14,075 nt of DNA, taken from positions 1-14,075 of the forward strand of contig CAUQKR010000026.1 of the NCBI GenBank assembly GCA_963518665.1. Reading direction: 5' to 3'. Source of the stretch: GN02-872 sp963518665 (GTDB lineage Bacteria; Patescibacteriota; Gracilibacteria; BD1-5; UBA6164). Shown here one piece after another: positions 1 through 6,167 of this stretch. A model generated the notes under the pieces. It saw only the letters and a list, made by a program, of their open reading frames with translations. It made no database searches and was not told the DNA's origin. Numbering within the stretch: the first letter of the stretch is position 1; each line of letters opens with the position of its first letter. The position numbers and the translations under genes were made by a program.

Positions 1-1
1 G

Positions 2-1087
2 TACTACACTGATGAAACTTTTCCTCTCATAAAAAAAATGATTGAAGAATTTTCTGAAGCAAAAGTTGACTGAATAATATGCTGAAATATTTCTATTTTA
101 GAATACTTAAAAGAAATAAATTTTTCTGGAAAAATAAATATTTCTACAATTATGGCACTTTATAACACTGAAGCAATAAAATTTTTTCTAGAAAATTATA
201 AAATAAATAAAATTATTTTAAGTAGAGAAATAACTCTAAAAGAAATAGAAAAACTTGTTTTAAGCTTCCCAGAAACAAAATTTGAAGTTTTTTGAGAATG
301 AGATTTTTGCCGTTATAACAATGGACTTTGCTTTGCAGAACACAAATATTCAGAAAGAGACATTTGTACAGTTGTAGTAAATGACTTGATTATAAAAAAG
401 AAATTTAAGCCAAATTTTAAAGAAATAATTTTAGATAAAAATTTATCAAATCTAGAAAAAATAGAAAAATTTGATGATGAGTATAAAAATATTTTTGAAA
501 AAATAGAAGAAATCCTTACAAATCTTTGATTTTTTCCAGAAGAAAAAGAAATTTTTGAAAAAGAGCTTTTGCAAATTTATAAAAAAACAATGCAAAAAAC
601 TGATTTGTATTTTGATGCTTTAAAATGATTAAATTCAGAACATAACAAAAATTTTCTGACTTATTTAAAATGATTAAAATACATAAATCAAGAAAATTTA
701 TCAAAAGATTTTTTAGAAATAGAAAAAGAATTAGAAAACTCTATAAAATCTGGAATGAAATTTTTATTAGAAAAGCAAAAAAATATTTGATGAGAAGCTA
801 AACTAAAAGCTGAAGAATTAGCTAAATTTTATGCTAGAAGTGATAATTTAAATCTTTATACTTATTTATTTTTTTCAAAATTTAAAAATATAGAAACTGT
901 AAAATTTCCAACAAGGTGAAGAAATTATAATGAAAAATTAGCAATTTTAGAAAATGTTATAAAAAATTGAAAAATTGATGAAAATTATCTAGATAGAGGC
1001 ATTTCTCTAGAAAGATGTCATTATGATTTAACTTATCTTTTTTCTGAAAAATTATGGTTTAGAAATATGATTAAAAATTTTAATTAA
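2..1087 (+). CDS. Peptidase U32-family protein, 3' part (5' end outside window)
   Basis: The open frame enters from the left edge and gives 361 residues with TGA read as Gly. The N-terminal part resembles the U32 peptidase / YrrO-type barrel: a segment reading KIILSREITLKEIEKL followed by FEVFGEGDFCRYNNGLC, matching the family's 'ReLsl.Ei' and 'e.FvhGa.C' blocks with conserved cysteines. Family members are annotated as collagenase-like proteases, and several act in tRNA or ubiquinone hydroxylation, so the reaction here cannot be named. The C-terminal 200 residues are Lys/Glu-rich and mostly helical, and I do not recognise them. About eleven glycines use TGA. The gene ends just before a strong hairpin that separates it from yebC. 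The start lies outside the window, so total length and operon are unknown. Family assignment is fairly sure; function is not. Confidence 0.72.
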
Positions 1088-1092
1088 AAAAT

Positions 1093-1130
1093 AAAAATAT
1101 TTTTTCAAAATAATTTGAAAAAATATTTTT
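1093..1130 (+). terminator. Intrinsic terminator after the U32 gene
   Basis: A 17-bp perfect stem (1093-1109 with 1114-1130) closes a 4-base loop, ATAA. Its 3' arm runs into a T tract (1125-1133). It begins 5 bases after the stop codon at 1085-1087. Its 3' arm also contains the -35 box of the yebC promoter. Confidence 0.8.
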
Positions 1131-1142
1131 TTTACTTATAAT
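1115..1142 (+). promoter_or_regulatory. Promoter of yebC
   Basis: TTGAAA (1115-1120), a 16-base spacer and a perfect TATAAT (1137-1142), with the -10 box 33 bases before the yebC ATG. The -35 box lies in the 3' arm of the preceding terminator hairpin, so the two signals share DNA. Confidence 0.65.
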
Positions 1143-1175
1143 AAGCCAAGTTTTTAAAATTTAAGAAAAAAATAT

Positions 1176-1946
1176 ATGTGAAGAGGTCCAGTAGTACAAG
1201 CTAGAAAAGATGCTGTAAACCAAGTAAAATGAAAAGTTTTTGCTCTACATGCAAAACTTATTGCAATAGCTGCAGCAAAATGATGAAATCCAGATGATAA
1301 TCCTGCATTATATGCTGCAATTCATAAAGCAAAAAAAGAATGAGTTCCAAACGAAAATATAGATAGAGCAATAAAAAAATGAACTTGAGAGGATAAGAGT
1401 GGTGCCTCTATCCAAGAAATTATTTATGAATGATATGCTCCAGGTTGAGTTGCAATTATGGTTTCAACTTTAACTGACAACAAAAACAGAACTGTTTCAA
1501 GTATAAGACATACTTTTTCAAAATATGGTTGAAATTTATGAGAAAACTGAGTTGTTGGATGGATGTTTCATAGAAAATGAGTTTTATTTATAGATCCAGA
1601 AAAATTTGATTATGATAAAATAGAAGAATTAGTTTTTGAAACTTCTGCTGAAGATATTCAAAAAGAAGATTCTTATATAAAAATAATTACTTCTGTTGAT
1701 GATTTCAACGAAATTGAAAAATTTTTAGAAAGCAAATGAATAGAATTTATCGAAACAAAACTTGATTTTATTCCAGATAATGAAGTAGAAATCACTGATT
1801 TTGACAATGCTTTAAAATTCAAAAAAATGCTTGAAGCTTTTGATGAAGATGAAGATGTAAACTTAGTTTCTTCAAATGAAATTATTTCAGATGAACTTGA
1901 TGCTGAAGTACAAGCATTTATCGATAAAAATAAATTTAGAACTTAA
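1176..1946 (+). CDS. yebC: YebC/PmpR family protein (TACO1 family)
   Basis: 256 residues with TGA read as Gly, the usual length for YebC. Family features: a basic N-terminus with the AR(K)DA segment in place of the usual KHRKAA; the 'GGNPDDNPALYAAIHKAK' block; 'VPNENIDRAIKKGTGE'; then the central 'YEGYAPGGVAIMV' and 'NLGENGVVGWMF' blocks. Family members are described as transcriptional regulators or as translation factors that help ribosomes through difficult stretches; the cytoplasm is the site of action. The usual start MAGHSKW is replaced by MGRGPV, with the first Gly from TGA. Most glycines here are TGA, including family-conserved ones, making this one of the best proofs of the code change. 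The ATG at 1176 has no Shine-Dalgarno, only an A-rich leader. It converges on ftsQ with only 31 bases between stop codons. Confidence 0.95.
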
Positions 1947-1978
1947 AAAATAAGAGATTTAAAAATCTCTTATTTTTT
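1945..1978. terminator. Bidirectional terminator shared by yebC and ftsQ-like gene
   Basis: Two 16-base inverted arms (1945-1960 and 1963-1978) hold a core of AAGAGATTT / AAATCTCTT flanked by A and T runs, so each strand ends in a T tract. The arms overlap the stop codons of both convergent genes (1944-1946 and 1978-1980). The real loop must be larger than the 2 unpaired bases. Confidence 0.75.
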
Positions 1979-2937
1979 TATAATTCAGAATAAATATATT
2001 GCAAGTTTGCTATACATTGTTTCTCTTTTTGCTTGTTTTTATCTCATTCTATTGAACAATAAAAAACTTTTCATTTTATTCTTAAATCAATATAAAGTTT
2101 ATCATTTTTTGCAACTTGAGATTTCTCTCTATCCAAAACTGCTAAACTTTTTATTTGTTCATCTATAGAAATATCATCATCCAAAGAAAAAATCAATCTA
2201 GAAAAATTATTCAAAATCACATGAAGTTCTCTTTCTTTTTCATAATATTTCAATCAAGTTATATCAATTTGTGCAATATTTTCCTTGACTTTTTTTTCTA
2301 TTTCTTCTATTTTTGCTATATAATTCATATCAAAAATAAGCTTATAATCAAGGATTCTTGTAGAATCAATAGATTTTATTATATCAAGAGTTTTTAATTC
2401 ACTACTTGAATTTATTATTGGAGTCAAAGCTCAATTTTCAAGCAAAAGATAATTTTTTTTGTTTATTGTTACATTAAATTTTGGTTTATAGGATTCCAAA
2501 ACTATATTCAAAGTTTTTGGATAATCTATCTCTAGTTCTATATCTTTTATATTTTCTTGATAATTTTTCAATCTAGTCAAAACTTCTTTTTTATCAATAG
2601 AAAGAATAGATTCTCCTCTAAAATCATCCAAAGCTGTGTAAGAAATATTTACATTTGAAATACCATCTTTTCTTGTAATATTTAACTTTTCAACTCTAAA
2701 AATCGGTCACAAAATAATAAACATCAAAAAAGTTATAAAAATGATTCAAAAAATCAAATAATAAGGAATATAATTTCTTTTAAAAATCTTCATCCAAGAA
2801 ATATTTATTTTTATAGAAAAATAATTCCTTTTCTTGAAAAAAGTTTTTTTCGGCTTAAATAAAACTTTACTTTGATGTTCTAATCTATATTTTTTTCTAT
2901 TAAAAATTTTATTAAAAAAATCTTTTATTTTCTCCAT
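1978..2937 (-). CDS. ftsQ: FtsQ/DivIB-like cell-division protein
   Basis: 319 residues with TGA read as Gly. Order of parts: a strongly basic cytoplasmic N-terminus (about 1-54), one membrane helix (about 55-77, NYIPYYLIFGIIFITFLMFI), then an extracytoplasmic part that opens with 'FRVEKLNITRKDG' and continues 'FRGESILSIDKKEVLTRL...IKDIELEIDYPKTLNIVLES'. This is the layout of a FtsQ-type POTRA domain, in which 'G..l..id...i...l...p.i..a.V.r.yP.tl.I.v.e' is typical. The role expected from the family is to link early and late division proteins (FtsB/FtsL) at the septum. It starts 13 bases after the rbfA stop and is probably in one transcript with it. There is a weak GAG 8 bases before the ATG. 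Only domain layout and the POTRA pattern support the name; another single-pass POTRA protein is possible. Confidence 0.7.
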
Positions 2938-2950
2938 TTTTTCTCAAATT

Positions 2951-3289
2951 TTATTTAGTAATTTCATTTATAACAACAGAAACTTCTTGTCAAATTTTTC
3001 ATTTATTATCATATCTATATCTGATTCTTGGAAGTTTTCTTATATTTATAGCTTTGTTGTATCTAGATTGAATAATCCAGTTTTTTTTCGCAAGAGTTTT
3101 TGCTAAAATATCCTCATTTTTAAAGGCAGAAACCCAAACATCTAAATAAGATAAATCTGGACTTATCACGATTTCAGTGATAGTTATAAGTCAAAAATCC
3201 ACTCAGATTTCTGAAGTTTCCTCAAAAATAATATCTCATAAAATTTTATGCGAAGTTGATTCAAGCTTTTTTAATCTTTCTTTATTCAT
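2951..3289 (-). CDS. rbfA: Ribosome-binding factor A
   Basis: 112 residues with TGA read as Gly, a normal RbfA length. It shows the family's KH-like fold signature: N-terminal 'RLKKLESTSHKILGDIIFEE', then 'LITITEIVISPDLSYLDVWVSA', then 'IIQSRYNKAINIRKLPRIRYRYDN'. RbfA binds the 30S subunit near the 5' end of 16S rRNA and helps its late maturation. Residues GLIT and the last glycines (GKIGQ) use TGA. No Shine-Dalgarno precedes the ATG. A promoter overlapping that of divergent rpsU lies upstream, pairing a 30S assembly factor with a 30S protein. It is followed closely by the ftsQ-like gene. Confidence 0.9.
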
Positions 3290-3320
3290 TAAAAATTTTT
3301 ATAAATTTAAATTTTTTTAT

Positions 3321-3348
3321 ATTTTATCTATATTTTTAAATTTGACAA
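3321..3348 (-). promoter_or_regulatory. Promoter of rbfA-ftsQ
   Basis: On the minus strand TTGTCA (3348-3343), a 16-base spacer and TAAAAT (3326-3321). The -10 box is 31 bases before the rbfA ATG. The -35 box overlaps the -35 box of the divergent rpsU promoter by five bases. Confidence 0.55.
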
Positions 3349-3369
3349 ATAAATATTTATAAATAAAAT
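3342..3369 (+). promoter_or_regulatory. Promoter of rpsU
   Basis: A perfect TTGACA (3342-3347), a 16-base spacer and TAAAAT (3364-3369). It predicts a leader of roughly 45 bases that carries the strong ribosome binding site of rpsU. The -35 region, TTTGACAAA, is nearly palindromic and serves both directions. Confidence 0.65.
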
Positions 3370-3405
3370 AAAAGTACATAATATTTTATATTTTTAACTA
3401 TCTTT

Positions 3406-3413
3406 AAGGAGGT
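3406..3413 (+). promoter_or_regulatory. Strong Shine-Dalgarno of rpsU (AAGGAGGT)
   Basis: AAGGAGGT, six bases before the ATG at 3420, is an eight-base match to the anti-Shine-Dalgarno. None of the other twelve visible starts in the window has anything comparable, which makes this site unusual and fixes the rpsU start. Confidence 0.9.
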
Positions 3414-3419
3414 AGAAAA

Positions 3420-3620
3420 ATGATTTATGCTGTAAAACACGAAGGTGAAACTAGTGAAAAAATGATTCTTAGATACAAAAAATTGTTTTTCCAATCTAGA
3501 ATTGCTAACAAAATCAGAAATGAAAGATATGCAATAGGAAAACCAACTAAGAAAAAAATTAGAGAATCTGCTATCATTAGATCAAAATACAGAGAATTAA
3601 ACGCAAAAGTTTACTTTTAA
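3420..3620 (+). CDS. rpsU: 30S ribosomal protein bS21
   Basis: 66 residues, basic, with the S21 pattern: an acidic-polar start (AVKHEGETSEKMILRYKKLF), then 'RNERYAIGKPTKKKIRESAIIRSKYRE', which matches the family's 'r.rry.ekPt.krkr...a.rr'. bS21 sits on the 30S platform next to the anti-Shine-Dalgarno end of 16S rRNA. Both glycines use GGT or GGA, not TGA, so the frame is intact under the standard code too. It has its own consensus-like promoter and a strong Shine-Dalgarno, and is followed by a long hairpin terminator. It is a single-gene transcript. Confidence 0.85.
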   Translation: MIYAVKHEGETSEKMILRYKKLFFQSRIANKIRNERYAIGKPTKKKIRESAIIRSKYRELNAKVYF

Positions 3621-3627
3621 GTTTATT

Positions 3628-3661
3628 AAAAAAATCTTGAAAAATTTTTCAAGATTTTTTT
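3628..3661. terminator. Bidirectional terminator between rpsU and the PrsW-like gene
   Basis: A perfect 34-base palindrome with core ATCTTGAAAA / TTTTCAAGAT flanked by seven A and seven T. It lies 7 bases after the rpsU stop and 6 bases beyond the stop of the convergent gene (3668-3670), so it can end both transcripts. Confidence 0.8.
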
Positions 3662-3667
3662 AATTTT

Positions 3668-4642
3668 TTATTTTTTATCTTCTCTATAAAAAATCGAACT
3701 TACATATAAATATCATCATATAAAATACAAAAACAAAACTAAACTAAAGCCAAAAACCATAGAAATATCAAAAAATAAATGAAGAAAAATACTCGAAAAA
3801 AATCAAAATAAAAATATTTTTAAATAAGGAAAAGTTAAATTCTTATTTTTATAAGACAAATAGGCTTTTGAAAAATAAAAGGCAACAACTGAGCTACACA
3901 AAACATGAACAATTACAGAAAAAACTGACCTTAAAAAATAAATTTTTACAAGTTCAAAACTAAGTCAAGTTTCATTATAAAAACTATATAGGTACAAAAT
4001 ATTTTCTACAAAACTAAATCAAAGAGCTATAAAAATAGCATTTTGAACTCAATCTTTTTCTGTTTTTATATCAAAAATACTTGATTGCAAAAAATTAAAA
4101 TATTTTGAAGCTTCCTCGATAAAAGCTACAACCAAATAATAAAAAACTATAAGTCTAAAAGTATCAAAAATAATATTTCAAAAATAAACTTTTTGTTCTA
4201 ATGGAAACTCAACCAAAGCAAGCAAATAATTTAGAGAAAAAATTCAAAGAGAAAAAATAATAATAAAAACTAAAAATATCAAAAAATTTTTTATATAAAT
4301 TTTGTAAATTCACTTTTTTTTGAGAAGCAGAAAAGCAAAAACAAAGCTAAAAATAGAAATAAAAAATATAAATAAACTCAGAGAAAAACCAAACTCTAAA
4401 CTAGAAAAAAAATCTCTGACTTCATAAATAAAATGAAAAATATTTAAATAATGAGCTCAAAAAAAATCTATAATTTTTCACAAATACAAAATAGGAAAAA
4501 CTGACAAAACTCAACCAAAAACTCAGATAAAAAATCTCTTTTTATTTAGCGGATTTTGATCAATATAAGCAAAAGTATAAGCCCAAATTAAAATAGGAAT
4601 AAATGAAATAATAGTTAAAATCAACCAAAAAATTATACTCAT
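3668..4642 (-). CDS. PrsW-type intramembrane protease
   Basis: 324 very hydrophobic residues with about eight membrane segments, TGA read as Gly. The C-terminal half has the motifs of the PrsW family (glutamic-type intramembrane proteases, related to CPBP proteases) in order: EEASK at 176-180; 'GFSFVEN' with E213 and N214; R239 and H246 in the 'LRSVFSVIVHVLC' helix; and 'HLFFD' with H288 and D292. These are the proposed active-site residues. PrsW of Bacillus cleaves an anti-sigma factor, but the substrate here cannot be told; no sigma/anti-sigma pair is in the window. The gene faces rpsU and starts 81 bases after the stop of the DUF285 pilin-like gene, from its own promoter overlapping that gene's terminator. 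No Shine-Dalgarno is present. Family call good; role unknown. Confidence 0.82.
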
Positions 4643-4669
4643 AAATTTTTTATAAAAAATATTTCTTAT

Positions 4670-4697
4670 ATTTTATTTCTTTCAGATAAAAAAACAA
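4670..4697 (-). promoter_or_regulatory. Promoter of the PrsW-like gene
   Basis: Minus strand: TTGTTT (4697-4692), a 16-base spacer and TAAAAT (4675-4670), 27 bases before the ATG at 4642. The -35 box lies in the 3' arm of the terminator hairpin of the preceding pilin-like gene. Confidence 0.5.
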
Positions 4698-4719
4698 GTA
4701 AAAATTTACTTGTTTTTTT
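4688..4719 (-). terminator. Terminator of the DUF285 pilin-like gene
   Basis: Arms 4688-4702 and 4705-4719 form a stem around ACAAGTAAA / TTTACTTGT, with a T run at the 3' side on the minus strand. It begins 3 bases after the stop codon at 4723-4725. Confidence 0.75.
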
Positions 4720-4722
4720 ATT

Positions 4723-5759
4723 TTATTTTCAAGGACAAGTTCACCATTTAGGTTCAATAGTAAATCTACCCCCAAGTGTTTTAAAATCCCATTTATCTTT
4801 TACATTTTTTACACACCATTTAGATAAATTTTGATTAAATGATTTAGCAAGGCCAAACATCCGAGCCATATTAGTTACTCTTGAAACATCCCAGTCTGAT
4901 AAATCTGAGTTAAAATTTTTTACATTATAAAACATTCCTGCCATATCTGTAACATTTCAAGTTTGCCATTTACTCAAATCTGAGGTAAAATTTACTGCTC
5001 AATCAAACATCATTCTCATACTTGTTACATTTGATGTATCCCAATCTGATAAATCTGAATTAAAGTTTTTTGCATTTTTAAACATTTGCGTCATATCATC
5101 TACACTTGAAGTATCCCAACTCGAAATATCTTGATTGAAATAAATCCTATCTTCAAATAAAAATCTAAAAATTCTTACTCTTGAAGTAACTATTTTAGCA
5201 GCTGGAAAGTTTTCTTTAAAAATTTTATTTTGTATATCAGTTATATCTCTTGCTATATAGTAATCTCTTCACTCAAAATTATAAGTTTTTCATACTTCTG
5301 TACATCTAGGATCTGCAACTATTGTTTTTCAGTATCTTGTCAAAGGTTCACATTTTTCTTTTTCTATCTTTACAATAGCACTTTTATTTTTTAGTTTTAC
5401 TTCATAAAGTTTATGAGTCAAAGGATCTCTTGGTAAACTAGACAAAGTGTCATTTACTTTTTCCCAAGTTCCAGTTCAAAAAACTTTTTGTCATTTTTCA
5501 TCTAAATCAAAATCTGGATATTCTCATTTTTTTGCTTTGTAAATCTCTAGAGCTCTTTCTATATTGTTTTTATCAGTCAATCTCTTTACATCTCTTGCTT
5601 GCATCGGATAATCTCATAGAGTCAAAAATGCTATTGTTGCCAATACAGATAAAATTGTCACTACAATTATCAACTCAACTAAAGTAAATGCAGATTTATT
5701 TTTTGATAAATAAAAATTTACCCCCCCCCGTATTTTAGCTTAAAATAAAGGTTTTTCAT
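4723..5759 (-). CDS. Pilin-like surface protein with DUF285 repeats; phase-variable, OFF as sequenced (9-G tract)
   Basis: From the ATG at 5759 the frame reads MKNLYFKLKY, then nine G (three Gly), then TAA. The long frame after the G run has no ATG, GTG or TTG before the pilin part, and an upstream in-frame TAA. One extra G joins both into 345 residues. That protein would have a 24-residue leader, a type IV prepilin N-terminus (A24 before FTLVELIIVV, Glu at +5), a pilin-like stretch ending near LPRDPLTHKLYEV, a middle domain (about 125-206), then four 25-residue DUF285 (BspA/Mycoplasma-type) repeats 'FN.DLS.WDTSNVT.M..MF..A' and a partial fifth. DUF285 repeats are found in surface proteins. 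Upstream DNA and N-terminus are duplicated in the gene at 12938. One in-frame CGG occurs in repeat 4. A shortened homopolymer from sequencing error would give the same picture. Confidence 0.85.
4840..5139 (-). repeat. Four 75-bp tandem units encoding DUF285 repeats
   Basis: Units start at 5139, 5064, 4989 and 4914 on the minus strand, each exactly 25 codons, with a truncated fifth from 4839. Each encodes F-N-x-D-L-S-x-W-x-T-x-x-V-T-x-M-x-x-M-F plus a variable end. They have diverged in DNA, so recent slippage among them is unlikely. Confidence 0.85.
5721..5729 (-). repeat. Poly-G tract, 9 G on coding strand (phase-variation tract, OFF)
   Basis: Nine G directly after ten codons from the ATG at 5759; TAA follows in the ATG frame. 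Ten G would open the gene. Such a run is very unlikely by chance in DNA this AT-rich, and the only other one sits at the same place in the paralogue at 12938. Confidence 0.85.
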
Positions 5760-5797
5760 ATATTTATAAGTTTAAATATTAATTTTGTATAATTTAA

Positions 5798-5825
5798 AGT
5801 TTATTTTTAAAAGCAAAAAAATCAA
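5798..5825 (-). promoter_or_regulatory. Probable promoter of the DUF285 pilin-like gene
   Basis: TTGATT (5825-5820), 16-base spacer, TAAACT (5803-5798), 38 bases before the ATG. In the paralogue the same boxes are kept, and small indels inside the spacer balance so that it remains 16. An alternative -10 is the TATACA closer to the ATG. Confidence 0.4.
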
Positions 5826-5876
5826 ATAAAAATATTTTTTTAGATTGACAAAATATAAAAAATATTTTTTAAAAAT

Positions 5877-5900
5877 AAAAAGAGGAAAAAGTCCTCTTTT
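5877..5900 (-). terminator. Terminator of the small membrane protein gene
   Basis: AAAAGAGGA (5877-5885) pairs with TCCTCTTTT (5892-5900) around a 6-base loop, and on the minus strand is followed by TTTTTATTTTT-like sequence. It lies 5 bases after the stop at 5906-5908. Confidence 0.7.
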
Positions 5901-5905
5901 AAAAA

Positions 5906-6097
5906 TTATCTATAAATTTTATATTTTCAAAATTTTATATATTCATCTTTTGTTTTTGATTTTGAAACTAAAGTTCCAAGTGTTAAAATGTTTATTCCAA
6001 GGAAAATAAAAAATCAACCAATCAAAAAAACTAAAATAGAAGGAAAAAGTATAACAATTACTCAAAAAATAATAAGTAAAGTTCAAGATATTTGCAT
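5906..6097 (-). CDS. Small two-helix membrane protein (DUF3096-like)
   Basis: 63 residues with TGA read as Gly. Two hydrophobic helices, about 4-22 (GTLLIIFGVIVILFPSILVF) and 23-42 (LIGGFFIFLGINILTLGTL), are joined by a tight turn at P-S, then follows a basic tail with KSKTKDEYIKF. The pattern of a helix ending in 'LFPS(L)' followed by 'IGGFFIFLGI' resembles the small DUF3096 membrane proteins, whose role is not known. It follows murA by 70 bases. A TATAAT at 6135-6130 could be its own -10 box, though no good -35 box sits at the usual distance. No Shine-Dalgarno. It ends at a clear hairpin. The frame is too short to be found without the TGA-to-Gly code. Confidence 0.65.
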
Positions 6098-6167
6098 AAT
6101 AAAAAAATTAAATATTAAATTGTATTTATATTATAATATTTTTCTTTAAGAAAATTTTAAGAAAAAA

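Larger units (their letters stand above)
5721..5854 (-). repeat. Duplicated leader/promoter block, copy 1
   Basis: Matches 12899-13033 base for base over most of its length: the G run, the first ten codons, the ATG, the promoter region and an upstream TTTGTCAATC with A/T tracts. Differences are scattered substitutions and a few one-base indels. The match stops at about 5854. The similarity also continues into the coding part of both genes for roughly 100 codons. Confidence 0.85.

Noticed and set aside
1179..1181. TGA as tryptophan (Mycoplasma code) or selenocysteine
   Set aside because: TGA falls on invariant glycines, not on tryptophans, TGG is used at conserved Trp such as in Ung GWENF, and the codons are far too frequent for selenocysteine.
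2155..2397. Plus-strand open frame of 80 codons
   Set aside because: It lies antisense to the ftsQ-like gene, is Phe/Tyr/Ile-rich as expected from reverse A-rich codons, and has no start signal.
4840..5139. 75-bp periodic repeat as a CRISPR-like or recombination array
   Set aside because: The period is exactly 25 codons in frame and encodes the DUF285 motif; units are diverged in DNA and there are no spacers.
5721..5729. Poly-G run as a sequencing artefact (such as G-stretch noise)
   Set aside because: Both runs occur at the same codon of homologous genes inside well-matched flanks. The exact length of 9 could still be wrong, but the runs themselves are real.
4723..5759. Calling the DUF285 pilin-like gene a plain pseudogene
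   Set aside because: The only lesion is at a pure G run that is kept at the same position in an intact paralogue, and the rest of the frame is open. A reversible switch or a read-length error explains it better.
5721..5854. Duplicated block as an insertion sequence or att site
   Set aside because: No transposase or integrase, no terminal inverted repeats and no target duplication were seen; the block is promoter plus gene start.
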